A stretch of DNA of 12,278 nt. It comes from Acidobacteriota bacterium (GTDB lineage: Bacteria > Acidobacteriota > Terriglobia > Terriglobales > Acidobacteriaceae). Where the stretch lies: contig JAJYSL010000115.1 of NCBI GenBank assembly GCA_021793595.1, positions 1 through 12,278 on the forward strand, given 5' to 3'. The position numbers and the translations under genes were made by a program. The notes beneath the pieces were generated by a model that had not been told where the DNA came from, did not search any database, and was given only the letters and a program-made list of their open reading frames with translations. Of the stretch, positions 1 to 6,912 are shown piece after piece. The first letter of the stretch is position 1, and each line of letters starts with the position of its first letter.

Positions 1-416
1 TTTTGTACGGAGCAATTGCGAGCGTCGAGGCCGGAGATGTCGCAGGACGTCGCGAATCGATTCGCTATGTGCTGGAAATTCTGACCTATCTGCAGGCCCG
101 CCTTCGTCTCGACATTGGAGGCCAGCCGGCGGTAGCTCTGGCGGAATTCTATGCGGCCATGTATGCCCAGTGTGTGCGCGGCTCCAGGGATGCCTCCATA
201 CCCTTGCTGGAAAAATCGATCCGCGACATCATGAACGTTCGCCAGGCGTGGAATCAGGTTTCTATGACCGATCCTCATGGGGATGCGAAATCAAGAAAAC
301 ACCAGCGTATCGAGTCCACCACCTCGACCTTGCAACAGGAAGATCCATCCAGAGCCGATGCCGCGATTCTTGCCTCGCCGTGGATGGAGACGGATTCTCG
401 CCGTTGGTCGGCCTAG
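1..416 (+). CDS. fliS: Flagellar export chaperone FliS (5'-truncated)
   Basis: FliS binds the C-terminal end of flagellin in the cytoplasm, stops premature polymerisation and hands flagellin to the flagellar type III export gate. The reading frame is open from the window edge and ends at a TAG at 414-416. The first visible residues read LYGAI, matching the LYDGAI segment near the start of FliS, so the true start lies upstream and the TTG at position 3 is probably an internal Leu. The helical core follows: GDVAGRRESI, then a long helix ending LRLDIGG, then AEFYAAMYAQC, and LLEKSIRDIMNVRQAW, which corresponds to the final helix that usually ends in REAW. After about residue 85 comes a polar, probably disordered tail of about 50 residues ending in RRWSA, longer than in compact FliS proteins. 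fliD or other flagellar genes would be expected to the left. The family call is good; only the N-terminus is missing. Confidence 0.83.
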   Translation, partial: LYGAIASVEAGDVAGRRESIRYVLEILTYLQARLRLDIGGQPAVALAEFYAAMYAQCVRGSRDASIPLLEKSIRDIMNVRQAWNQVSMTDPHGDAKSRKHQRIESTTSTLQQEDPSRADAAILASPWMETDSRRWSA

Positions 417-477
417 AGCGGCCGGATGCGGGGAGCCAGAACGCAAGATGCTTGGTCACAATCCAAGGATCGGAGTT

Positions 478-1305
478 TCAATTGGTGGAAAGCCACCAAT
501 CAGAGCCGGCGCACCAGCAACTGGCGTCCGGTGTAGTATCTCGATGCAGAGACTTTACTTCGCTCCACTTGCCGTTACGGAACGCTTGCGTAAGTCTCTC
601 CTCCATTGCCGGATCGCGCGCGCCAATACAGGGAACAAATTGTGCCTGCAAAAGAAAACGAGCGGAGTAAATTCCACCCTCGCGCTTGGTGACAAGCAGC
701 GTGGCCCCGCCTCCGACAGTAGCCGTGAGAGGAAAGAGCAGCCGTCCGTTGATTCGCAACGCGTCCAGCCAGATGGCCATTGGCTCCGTGGCCCCGGCGT
801 TTACATACAGCACATCGCACGGCGGAATCGGCCCTTCCGCGCCGGAGCGGGAATGAACCGAGACGTTGGGAAACTCCGCCAGATTGTATATAGCCCGTTG
901 CGCGAGGTCCGGCTCAATTTCATACGCGTCCACCGTTCCCGTTTCTCCCACCAACTTTGCCAGCAGAGTCGTATAGTAGCCGGTGCCCGCCCCAATGTGG
1001 ACAACGCGTTCACCTTTCTTCGGCGCCAGTGCGGCCAGGCAGAAGGCGTGCAAGGTAGGCTGGCCATTGTTGAGCGGTGCCTGGGTGCCGAGGGACACCA
1101 CTATGTCCTGATAGAGAAATGCAGGATCATCGGAAGGAGAATCGACATAGCCGGACCGGGTAAAAATTTTCCAGGGTGCATCCCCGACGAATTTCTCACG
1201 TGGCGTCGACGCCAAAGCGGCCTGAAGTTCACTCCCCGGAGGTATGCCGGCATTGGCCGTGATCATGTCGGCGTAGAACAACCTGATCGCTTGCAAGCGG
1301 TCCAT
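478..1305 (-). CDS. Protein-L-isoaspartate O-methyltransferase-like SAM methyltransferase
   Basis: This is a 275-aa class I SAM-dependent methyltransferase resembling Pcm/PCMT, which repairs isoaspartyl residues in damaged proteins. The SAM-binding motif I is clear (VVHIGAGTGYYT, about residues 101-112), followed by the acidic post-I loop (VDAYEIEPDLA), motif II (CDVLYVNAGATEP) and a motif III-like strand (GRLLFPL). A GQPTLHAF segment before motif I sits where Pcm proteins have their substrate-side SxPxxHA-like loop, but it is altered, so repair activity is less certain than methyl transfer. The frame is open back to 1347. I prefer the ATG at 1305 because a GGAG lies 7 nt upstream; the ATG at 1311 would leave only 1 nt between GGAG and start. 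It converges on fliS (61 bp between stops) and diverges from the EAL-HDOD gene (79 bp between starts). The exact substrate cannot be read from sequence. Confidence 0.8.
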   Translation of the reverse strand: MDRLQAIRLFYADMITANAGIPPGSELQAALASTPREKFVGDAPWKIFTRSGYVDSPSDDPAFLYQDIVVSLGTQAPLNNGQPTLHAFCLAALAPKKGERVVHIGAGTGYYTTLLAKLVGETGTVDAYEIEPDLAQRAIYNLAEFPNVSVHSRSGAEGPIPPCDVLYVNAGATEPMAIWLDALRINGRLLFPLTATVGGGATLLVTKREGGIYSARFLLQAQFVPCIGARDPAMEERLTQAFRNGKWSEVKSLHRDTTPDASCWCAGSDWWLSTN

Positions 1306-1312
1306 CTTCATT

Positions 1313-1316
1313 CTCC
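1313..1316 (-). promoter_or_regulatory. Ribosome binding site deciding the start of the Pcm-like gene
   Basis: On the minus strand this reads GGAG, 7 nt before the ATG at 1305. It favours that start over the more upstream in-frame ATGs at 1311 and 1347. Confidence 0.6.
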
Positions 1317-1384
1317 AAGTATGCGATCCCTGAGTGTAACATCCCATTTCGCGCCTTAGGAGACCGCGGTTCCATTAGGTTCTC

Positions 1385-2656
1385 ATGCAGACGACACATT
1401 CATCCCCCAACGAAAAACTTTCGGACTGCCCTGAAGTCGCGCCCGCACGGTTCTTTGCCCGTCAACCCATTCTCGATCGGAAGAAGCAGGTTTTTGGATA
1501 CGAATTCCTTTATCGTTCCGGTACGCAGAATCAATGCTTCACTGCGTCCGCTTCGGAATCGGACTCCGCCACGCGCCTGATGGTAGACAATTCTGTCCTC
1601 TATGATTTTGCGTTGACGTCTGCCGGAGGTAAGACCTTCCTGAATTGCACGCGGGATTCCCTCGTTTCCGGGCTTGTCACGCTTCTGCCTGCTTGTTCCA
1701 CGGTGCTCGAGATACTGGAGGACATTGAGCCCGATCACGAACTTCTGGCAGCCTGCGGCAGATTGCGGAATATGGGATATCAAATCGCCCTGGATGATTT
1801 TGTGCCCCGACCCGGCCTGGAGCAACTGCTTCCTTATGCAGACTATGTGAAGATCGATTTCCGACTGAGCAATGCCTCGGAGAGGGCAAAAATACGTCAG
1901 TTCCTCCAGGACTGTGATGCTCGGCTGATCGCCGAAAAAGTGGAAGAGCACGAAGAATTTCGTGTCGCGATGGACGAGGGGTTTGAGCTGTTTCAGGGCT
2001 ATTTCTTCTGTCGCCCAGCTGCTGTCGCTCCGAACCACATTCCGTCGAATTCACTTTTGTACCTTCAAATTCTTGGAGCCCTTTGTCAGCCCTCGTTCGA
2101 CTGGCGCGCGATTGGGAAGCTGGTTCGTCGGGAGACATCCCTCAGCTATCGACTGCTGCGGCTCGTGAACAGCGCTGTCTTTGCGCTGCGCAAGGAAGTA
2201 ACCTCCATTGAAAGAGCGTTGATTGTTGTGGGAGAAGAGCAGTTTCGCAAGCTGGTCACGGTTGCCGTTACTTGGGAATTCGGGAAGGACCAGTCCTCCG
2301 AGCTCATCCGTCAGGCCCTACAGCGAGCCAGTTTCTGTGAAATGTCCGCCGCTCACCTCAACGAGGACGCAACCGAACAATATATGTTCGGATTGCTCTC
2401 CTTGTTGCCGGTCCTTCTGGGCGTTCCCATGCAGCAGGTTGTCGACACGCTCCCCCTTCGATCCGGGGTCAAGGCCGCTCTTATGGGCGAACCCAACGAC
2501 GTAGGACGCTCCCTCCGCTGTTTTCAGGAATACCAGGCAGGCCACTGGGAATGTTCGGGCTGCAATGGGTCATCCCTCAATGCCGAACAGATGCACGAAC
2601 TTTACCGCGCATCGCTGCTGTGGGCCGAGGAGTGTACCGCGTCGGACTGTTTCTGA
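1385..2656 (+). CDS. EAL-HDOD signalling protein (YuxH/CdgJ-like), probable c-di-GMP phosphodiesterase
   Basis: This 423-aa cytoplasmic protein has an N-terminal EAL domain (about 22-215) and a C-terminal HDOD domain (about 224-410). EAL domains hydrolyse c-di-GMP to pGpG; HDOD is an HD-related regulatory domain without HD-GYP catalytic motifs. The catalytic set appears complete: ExLxR as EFLYR (40-44), N87 in FLNCT, E109 in VLEILED, DD at 137-138 (LDDF), K156 (VKID), E184 (AEKVEE) and Q204 (FQG). This differs from many EAL-HDOD proteins with degraded EAL sites. HDOD hallmarks are the LLRLVNSAVF helix (257-266) and SIERALIVVG (274-283). The last 35 residues carry Cys387-x-x-C-like spacing (ECSGC), an unexplained small feature. 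The ATG at 1385 has a weak TAGG 5 nt upstream. V. cholerae CdgJ, of the same architecture, affects motility; fliS nearby suggests a similar role (inference). It converges on the REC-GGDEF gene with 55 bp between stops. Confidence 0.9.
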   Translation: MQTTHSSPNEKLSDCPEVAPARFFARQPILDRKKQVFGYEFLYRSGTQNQCFTASASESDSATRLMVDNSVLYDFALTSAGGKTFLNCTRDSLVSGLVTLLPACSTVLEILEDIEPDHELLAACGRLRNMGYQIALDDFVPRPGLEQLLPYADYVKIDFRLSNASERAKIRQFLQDCDARLIAEKVEEHEEFRVAMDEGFELFQGYFFCRPAAVAPNHIPSNSLLYLQILGALCQPSFDWRAIGKLVRRETSLSYRLLRLVNSAVFALRKEVTSIERALIVVGEEQFRKLVTVAVTWEFGKDQSSELIRQALQRASFCEMSAAHLNEDATEQYMFGLLSLLPVLLGVPMQQVVDTLPLRSGVKAALMGEPNDVGRSLRCFQEYQAGHWECSGCNGSSLNAEQMHELYRASLLWAEECTASDCF

Positions 2657-2711
2657 TTAGATTTCCCCCCCACCTCGAAGAGATAGAACCGAAGATCGCC
2701 CAGGATCCGGA

Positions 2712-3680
2712 TCAATCGTTCGGTGTCTTCCATCGACGCAGATCGGGCGAGACCTGCTCGGTGCTGTTGGCTACCGCGGCGACCCCTACTGAGTTTCGGC
2801 TTCGTTGCTTGGCCTGCGAGAGTGCACGTTCCGCTTCCCGCAGAACGATCAGCGGCGAGCGCCCTAAACTGGCGGCTACGCTGAGGCAAGCTGTCATCGG
2901 AATTTCGTTGCCATCGACCAGAAAGGGTCGATTGGCGATGGCGAGACGAATCCTTTCTGCCTTGGCGGCCGCTTGTGCGGCGGAACATCCAGGCAATACG
3001 ATGAGAAATTCATCTCCGGTGTAGCGTCCGATCATATCGTAGCTGCGCAGCTGCCGGCGTAAGCGGTTCGCCAACATCTTTAGCAGCTTGTCCGCTGTGT
3101 TGGAGCTGTATTGCTGATTCATATGGGTGAAGTCGTCGATATCCAGCAGGACAATGCTGACAGGGATTTGCAACCTCTGAACGCGGTCCGTCTCCTGGAA
3201 GATCAGGTCCAGAATTGCTTCCCTGCGCCACGTTCCTGTCAGCGGATCGTGAGTCGAGTGAAACTGCATGGCCATCGCGGAGTCGCTGAGCTCGCGGTAT
3301 AAACTCTGCACGCGTTCTCCGGTCCGAATGCGCATGCGAAGGTCCTGGAGATCGACAGGTTTGGCGAGAATTTCATCCACGCCCGCATCGGTGGCCATCA
3401 CCACCTCCTCCGCGCTTGGATTCGAGATCATCAACATCAGCCAATGCTGTTTCCTGCGCGAACGGCGCCGAATCTCCAATGCGATCTCCATTCCCGTGAT
3501 CGGAGTGAGCGCAGAGCTTATGAGCGCCATTTCCGGAGAAGTCGGCTCTTGTAGTCGCTGCAATGTCGTCAGACCACTTGCATGGACTTCCACTGTGTAG
3601 TGGAGCAGCTGAAGGGAATGCTGCAACTCGGCGGAATGTTCTGGATTGTTCTCTGCCAGCAGAATGCGGGGCTCACGCAT
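2712..3680 (-). CDS. REC-GGDEF protein with degenerate receiver and catalytic motifs
   Basis: This is a 322-aa cytoplasmic protein with a response-regulator receiver (about 4-118), a short linker and a GGDEF domain (about 142-300). In the receiver the conserved Lys is present (K107 in LAKP), but the usual phosphoacceptor Asp, four residues before Pro60, is Ser56 (SSALTP), and the acidic pocket is E10-N-N. The GGDEF domain keeps metal and guanine ligands D180, N188 and D197, and the late K/R pair near QAKQRSRN. However, the signature loop reads TGDEF (221-225), the usual YGHxxGD reads YSSNTAD, FK reads FT, and LTGxxNR reads LTGTWRR. An RxxD inhibitory-site motif (RSYD, 212-215) is intact. It may be a weak cyclase or a c-di-GMP-binding effector rather than a normal phosphorylation-activated cyclase (inference). 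The ATG at 3680 has GAGG 7 nt upstream. Relatives in Acidobacteriota usually have canonical motifs. Confidence 0.9.
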   Translation of the reverse strand: MREPRILLAENNPEHSAELQHSLQLLHYTVEVHASGLTTLQRLQEPTSPEMALISSALTPITGMEIALEIRRRSRRKQHWLMLMISNPSAEEVVMATDAGVDEILAKPVDLQDLRMRIRTGERVQSLYRELSDSAMAMQFHSTHDPLTGTWRREAILDLIFQETDRVQRLQIPVSIVLLDIDDFTHMNQQYSSNTADKLLKMLANRLRRQLRSYDMIGRYTGDEFLIVLPGCSAAQAAAKAERIRLAIANRPFLVDGNEIPMTACLSVAASLGRSPLIVLREAERALSQAKQRSRNSVGVAAVANSTEQVSPDLRRWKTPND

Positions 3681-3869
3681 AATCGATCCTCAACGAGGAA
3701 TATCGGCTGCCATAGACAAAGGATGAGGACGGAGTTCGCAGAATATTTCCGTCTGCCAAACGTCGGCCCGTATTTACACCCAGTTCCGCTCTGCGGATAT
3801 CGCCGGAGCACCGGCCCTAAACGTCTCCAGCAACGGGGGGAAGCTCAGCGCGAGCCAACACATTTCCCC

Positions 3870-4868
3870 TCAATCCGACAGAACACAGCGGAAACTCATG
3901 TGGGAGGTGGAACTGTCTGGGGTATTCGATGTGCGAGCCGCTACGCGATAGCGATTGCAATAGGATTTGTGGCAGAGGAACGATCCGCCTTTGATCACCT
4001 TGGCTGTACCGCTCGGCGGTCCCGTGGGATTGTCGCGGCTTGCCGTCCTATGAAAATCGGGGCTAAACCAGTCGGCACATAGCTCCCATGCGTTGCCGGT
4101 CATGGAGTAGAGGCCATATCCATTCGGCGGGAATGCGGTTACCGGGCAAGTTCCGGAATAGCCATCGTCTGCTGTGTCGTGATGGGGAAAATCGCCCTGC
4201 CAGATGTTGCAGCGATGTTCTCCGTTCGGGCGCAGTTTATCGCCCCACGGATAGAGCTTTTGTTCCAGACCGCCCCGCGCCGCGTATTCCCACTCGGCTT
4301 CCGTTGGCAGGCGCTGGCCGGACCACTGGGTATAGGCGACTGCATCGTTCCATGAAACGTGGACGACCGGATGTTCGTCGCGTTTCGATAGATTGGATCC
4401 CGGCCCTTCGGGCGCGTTCCACATGGCGCCTCTAACTTTGCACCACCAGGGTGCTGCCTGCACTCGATCCTCTACCATCTCGCTGAATCTGGCTCGCGGA
4501 ATGTGTAGCCAGAAGACGAAGGACCAACCATAGCGCTCCGCATCCGTGCGGTATCCCGTGGCTTCGACGAACTGCCGGAACAGGCGGTTGGTTACCGTGC
4601 AGCGGTCAATGGAGAATGGACGCAGCGTAACAGCGCGCACCGGGCCCTCGCCATCGGCAGCAAACCCTTCCGCAAAATCGGTGCCCATAAGAAATGTGCC
4701 CCCCGGCAGAGAGACCATCCGCGCGCGTGTTTCAGCATCCACCTGCTTGGGTGATGTGGAGATAGGTGTCGCACCAGAGGTCGGGGCAGGCCTGTTTGCA
4801 GAAGGCGTGCAGCAGCCACTTTTTGGCTTTTGATCCGTGGAATTCATTTCGCAGGGATCCATATCCAT
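3870..4868 (-). CDS. Formylglycine-generating enzyme (FGE/SUMF1 family sulfatase-activating oxidase)
   Basis: FGE is a copper-dependent aerobic enzyme that converts the Cys of the CxPxR motif in type I sulfatases to C-alpha-formylglycine. This 332-aa protein has no signal peptide, so it should act in the cytoplasm on unfolded sulfatase. The FGE-sulfatase domain spans about 51-331 (MVSLPGGTFLMGT to SFRCVLSD). The active-site pair is intact: KGGSFLCHKSYCNRYR contains C299 and C304 with the four-residue spacing of human FGE Cys336/Cys341, and the following NTPDSS segment also matches the eukaryotic and actinobacterial type. This separates a true FGE from the many FGE-fold proteins without these cysteines, such as EgtB-like or lectin-type members. 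Residues 1-50 are a polar leader with a CC pair at 19-20. Start choice among Met1, Met3 and Met8 is uncertain because no good ribosome site precedes any of them. It lies 47 bp downstream of the sulfatase on the same strand, a probable two-gene operon. Confidence 0.94.
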   Translation of the reverse strand: MDMDPCEMNSTDQKPKSGCCTPSANRPAPTSGATPISTSPKQVDAETRARMVSLPGGTFLMGTDFAEGFAADGEGPVRAVTLRPFSIDRCTVTNRLFRQFVEATGYRTDAERYGWSFVFWLHIPRARFSEMVEDRVQAAPWWCKVRGAMWNAPEGPGSNLSKRDEHPVVHVSWNDAVAYTQWSGQRLPTEAEWEYAARGGLEQKLYPWGDKLRPNGEHRCNIWQGDFPHHDTADDGYSGTCPVTAFPPNGYGLYSMTGNAWELCADWFSPDFHRTASRDNPTGPPSGTAKVIKGGSFLCHKSYCNRYRVAARTSNTPDSSTSHMSFRCVLSD

Positions 4869-4915
4869 ATTTCAAGTCTGACAGTTCGCGAACCAAGACG
4901 GCAAGAGGACAGTTT

Positions 4916-6370
4916 CTATATATCTAGCTGCAGCTTATCGCCGAGTTCCGCCTGCAGGTGCTTCAGTTGCTGCGTCAGCTCCGATTTGATCCCCGCCGAC
5001 GCCGGATCGGCGGATAAATCATGCATCTCCCAGGGATCGTTTTCAATGTCGAATACCTGTGTTCTGTGAATTTGCGGGTACACGATCATCTTGTGGGTTT
5101 TGGTCCGCACCATCCGTTGAAATCCCTTGTAGTAGCTGAACATCGCTTGGTACGGAGGCTGTCCCTGACCGTGAATCAGTGGCGCGAGGCTGGGAAACTC
5201 CACCGTGGAAGGTATTGGAATGCCGGCCAGATCGCAGGTTGTTGCATACATGCAGTGCTGGTACACCAGTTCGTCAATCCGTTTTCCGGCTGCAATTCCA
5301 GGGCCGGCAATAATCAATGGCATGCGAAGGCTGCAGTCGTACAGATTCTGCTTCCCCATCAATCCATGCTCGCCCACCGCCAGCCCATGGTCGGCGGTCA
5401 GAATGACGTACGTATTGGCGGCTTTGCCGGACTGTTGCAATGCATCCAGGACTCTCCCTATCTGTTCATCCATATAGGTGATCAGAGAGTAGTACTCCCG
5501 GCGGTGAAGTTGAATGTCCTGCGGAGTTCTGGGAAACGGCGCCAGCATTTCATCGCGAATGTAGTAGTCCCCCTGATCGAACGGGTGTCGCGGCAGAAAA
5601 TTCGGAGGCACCTCAATCTTGTCCTCCGGATAGCGGGCCAGATATTCCTTGGGCGACTGCCGCGGGTCATGCGGGGAGTTGAAGCCCAGATACATAAAGA
5701 AAGGCGTATTGCGTTTGGCAGCCTTATTTAGCAGGTGATCGATGAAGCAGTCGCTATACAGGGCCGCCGCGTGCTCGATTCGATCCGGAGTTTGATTCGT
5801 CCAGAGCTGCCTGTGAATCCAATGCCCCTTCAGCGATTCATCCCATGGTTGCCACGTGTCTCCCGGGCGTGGACGACCATAGGCAGCGCCTCCCATGGGC
5901 GTCGACGGAAGCATCCCCGGCGCGACCGGTCCCATCTCCTTGAAGCTGCGCTGTAGAACCGTCGTATCCAGATGCCATTTGCCGCAGATATAGGTGTCGT
6001 ATCCGGCGTTGCCCAGAGTCTGGCCCCATGTCGGAACATGGTCCACCCCGTCCCGCGCATGAAATGCGGTCAGTCCACTGTTCAACATGGTGCGGCTGGG
6101 AAGGCACACCGCTCCGCTCCACGATCCCTGATGAAACGAATGCGTGAATGCGCATCCCGAAGCCGCCAGACGATCCATGTTCGGCGTATGCACTTCAGGA
6201 TTGTTCAGGCTGTGAATGGTGCGAAACATCAAATCGTCCGCAATGATGAAGAGAAAGTTGGGGCGGTCGGAAGCTGGTTCTGACTGCCCCTGCGCCAGGG
6301 AGAACGCCGGGCTGAGATTGCTGGCGGCAATCCCGCTTCCCACCAATCCAAGAAATTTGCGACGATCCAT
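4916..6370 (-). CDS. Tat-exported type I (S1) sulfatase, Cys-type
   Basis: This 484-aa arylsulfatase-fold enzyme hydrolyses sulfate esters. The formylglycine motif is CLPSR (89-93), the CxPSR form, so Cys89 would be oxidised by FGE. Other S1 motifs are N-terminal metal-binding IIADD (D45, D46), GKWHL (K131, H133), TADHG (D327, H328) and a late GEHGLMGK (K340). The SPHDPRQSP segment in the middle resembles sulfatases of polysaccharide degradation more than small aryl sulfatases, but I cannot assign the S1 subfamily or substrate. The N-terminus, MDRRKFLGLVGSG then a hydrophobic stretch to FSLAQ, is a twin-arginine signal. The frame continues upstream to 6457, but the ATG at 6370 has GAGGAG 7 nt before it and begins the Tat signal directly. 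Tat export of an already folded, formylglycine-bearing enzyme fits the cytoplasmic FGE encoded just downstream. A sigma70-like promoter lies about 200 bp upstream. Confidence 0.94.
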   Translation of the reverse strand: MDRRKFLGLVGSGIAASNLSPAFSLAQGQSEPASDRPNFLFIIADDLMFRTIHSLNNPEVHTPNMDRLAASGCAFTHSFHQGSWSGAVCLPSRTMLNSGLTAFHARDGVDHVPTWGQTLGNAGYDTYICGKWHLDTTVLQRSFKEMGPVAPGMLPSTPMGGAAYGRPRPGDTWQPWDESLKGHWIHRQLWTNQTPDRIEHAAALYSDCFIDHLLNKAAKRNTPFFMYLGFNSPHDPRQSPKEYLARYPEDKIEVPPNFLPRHPFDQGDYYIRDEMLAPFPRTPQDIQLHRREYYSLITYMDEQIGRVLDALQQSGKAANTYVILTADHGLAVGEHGLMGKQNLYDCSLRMPLIIAGPGIAAGKRIDELVYQHCMYATTCDLAGIPIPSTVEFPSLAPLIHGQGQPPYQAMFSYYKGFQRMVRTKTHKMIVYPQIHRTQVFDIENDPWEMHDLSADPASAGIKSELTQQLKHLQAELGDKLQLDI

Positions 6371-6377
6371 GAAGTTT

Positions 6378-6383
6378 CTCCTC
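6378..6383 (-). promoter_or_regulatory. Ribosome binding site of the sulfatase
   Basis: This reads GAGGAG on the minus strand, 7 nt before the ATG at 6370. It decides against the longer 513-codon version that would begin at 6457 and bury the Tat signal. Confidence 0.8.
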
Positions 6384-6499
6384 TTAATCCTTCGCTGCGA
6401 GCTATCTGCGACTCGCGCGCAAGCGGCTGGCGTCGTGGGTTCGAAAGGGAACTCCAAGTTTCCCGCTCAAACCCCATGCATGCAAAGACTCGAGAATCG

Positions 6500-6524
6500 C
6501 GGGAAGGCGAGCGAATGCCTCCCG
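6500..6524 (-). other. Hairpin in the sulfatase mRNA leader
   Basis: The arms CGGGAAGGC (6500-6508) and GCCTCCCG (6517-6524) pair over eight base pairs with one bulged A and an 8-nt loop. In the predicted leftward transcript the hairpin lies about 130 nt upstream of the sulfatase start and hides a GGGAGG. There is no U-tract, so it is not a simple intrinsic terminator. A role is unproven. Confidence 0.35.
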
Positions 6525-6566
6525 AGTGTCGCGCGTCTTCAAGGCCAGCATCACGAAGACAAATGA

Positions 6567-6596
6567 ATACTAGGTTCCAAAACAATTTATTGTCAA
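6567..6596 (-). promoter_or_regulatory. Sigma70-like promoter for sulfatase-FGE
   Basis: On the minus strand a perfect -35 TTGACA (6596-6591) is followed after 18 bp by a -10 TAGTAT (6572-6567, 4 of 6 matches). Transcription would start near 6560, giving a leader of about 190 nt before the sulfatase ATG. The -10 is imperfect, which would suit an activated or regulated promoter. Confidence 0.5.
6582..6593. promoter_or_regulatory. 12-bp inverted repeat overlapping the leftward -35, candidate operator
   Basis: ACAAT-TT-ATTGT is a perfect inverted repeat with 5-bp arms and a 2-bp spacer. It overlaps the first half of the leftward TTGACA and the adjoining spacer, a position where a bound protein would block RNA polymerase. 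The AT-rich palindrome stands out from its surroundings, but short palindromes occur by chance and no second copy is visible at the rightward promoter. Confidence 0.35.
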
Positions 6597-6813
6597 TGCA
6601 CTACTCTGGCGCTAAATGAAACTTGGTCGCCACCCCATGACCCTGTGAATCTGGCGGAGGATCGATCGTCGGCGACAAATGCCGAGGTTGATGCACCATT
6701 AACGATACAAATAAATGACTTGTAGTGGGATTGGCTTGGCCATCTCCCACGCGCCAGGGGTCTCTTGAATTGCTCCATAGATTCATATCCTTCCACGTCT
6801 TGAAATATCTCGC

Positions 6814-6843
6814 TTGACAGTTTGCTTCGCGCGTCCCTATGAT
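6814..6843 (+). promoter_or_regulatory. Sigma70-like promoter for the TonB receptor operon
   Basis: A perfect -35 TTGACA (6814-6819), an 18-bp spacer and a -10 TATGAT (6838-6843, 5 of 6 matches) precede the receptor gene. Transcription would start near 6850, giving a leader of about 60 nt. This is the best promoter match I see in the window. Confidence 0.7.
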
Positions 6844-6901
6844 TCGGGACGATCCAAAAACAAACCAACTTCTGTATGGAGCGTGTACAGAGTGACTGAA
6901 A

Positions 6902-6906
6902 GGGAG
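6902..6906 (+). promoter_or_regulatory. Ribosome binding site deciding the GTG start of the TonB receptor
   Basis: GGGAG lies 6 nt before the GTG at 6913. It fixes the start there rather than at the TTG at 6814, which lies within the promoter -35 element. Confidence 0.8.
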
Positions 6907-6912
6907 TGCACG

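Larger units (their letters stand above)
6371..6912. other. 542-bp divergent intergenic control region of the glycan locus
   Basis: This gap separates the leftward sulfatase-FGE arm from the rightward receptor-SGNH-fucosidase arm. It holds a leftward promoter (6567-6596) overlapped by a 12-bp inverted repeat, a hairpin in the leftward leader (6500-6524), and a rightward promoter (6814-6843) with a leader of roughly 60 nt. In the middle (about 6600-6810) I see no credible gene. The minus-strand open frames there encode proteins with no recognisable motif and would overlap the rightward promoter. A short inverted pair GTCGCC/GGCGAC (near 6627 and 6670) and a GATCGATC palindrome lie in that middle stretch; neither clearly resembles a known operator. 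Confidence 0.6.

Noticed and set aside
404..424. CGGCC / GGCCG inverted repeat over the fliS stop codon as a terminator
   Set aside because: The stem is only 5 bp with no T-tract after it on either strand, too weak to call an intrinsic terminator.
170..670. A 166-codon plus-strand frame overlapping fliS
   Set aside because: It overlaps the fliS frame and the convergent methyltransferase and shows no domain signature.
277..1359. A 360-codon plus-strand open frame opposite the Pcm-like gene
   Set aside because: The protein has no recognisable motif and irregular composition. The minus strand encodes clear SAM-methyltransferase motifs over the same bases, so this is an antisense shadow.
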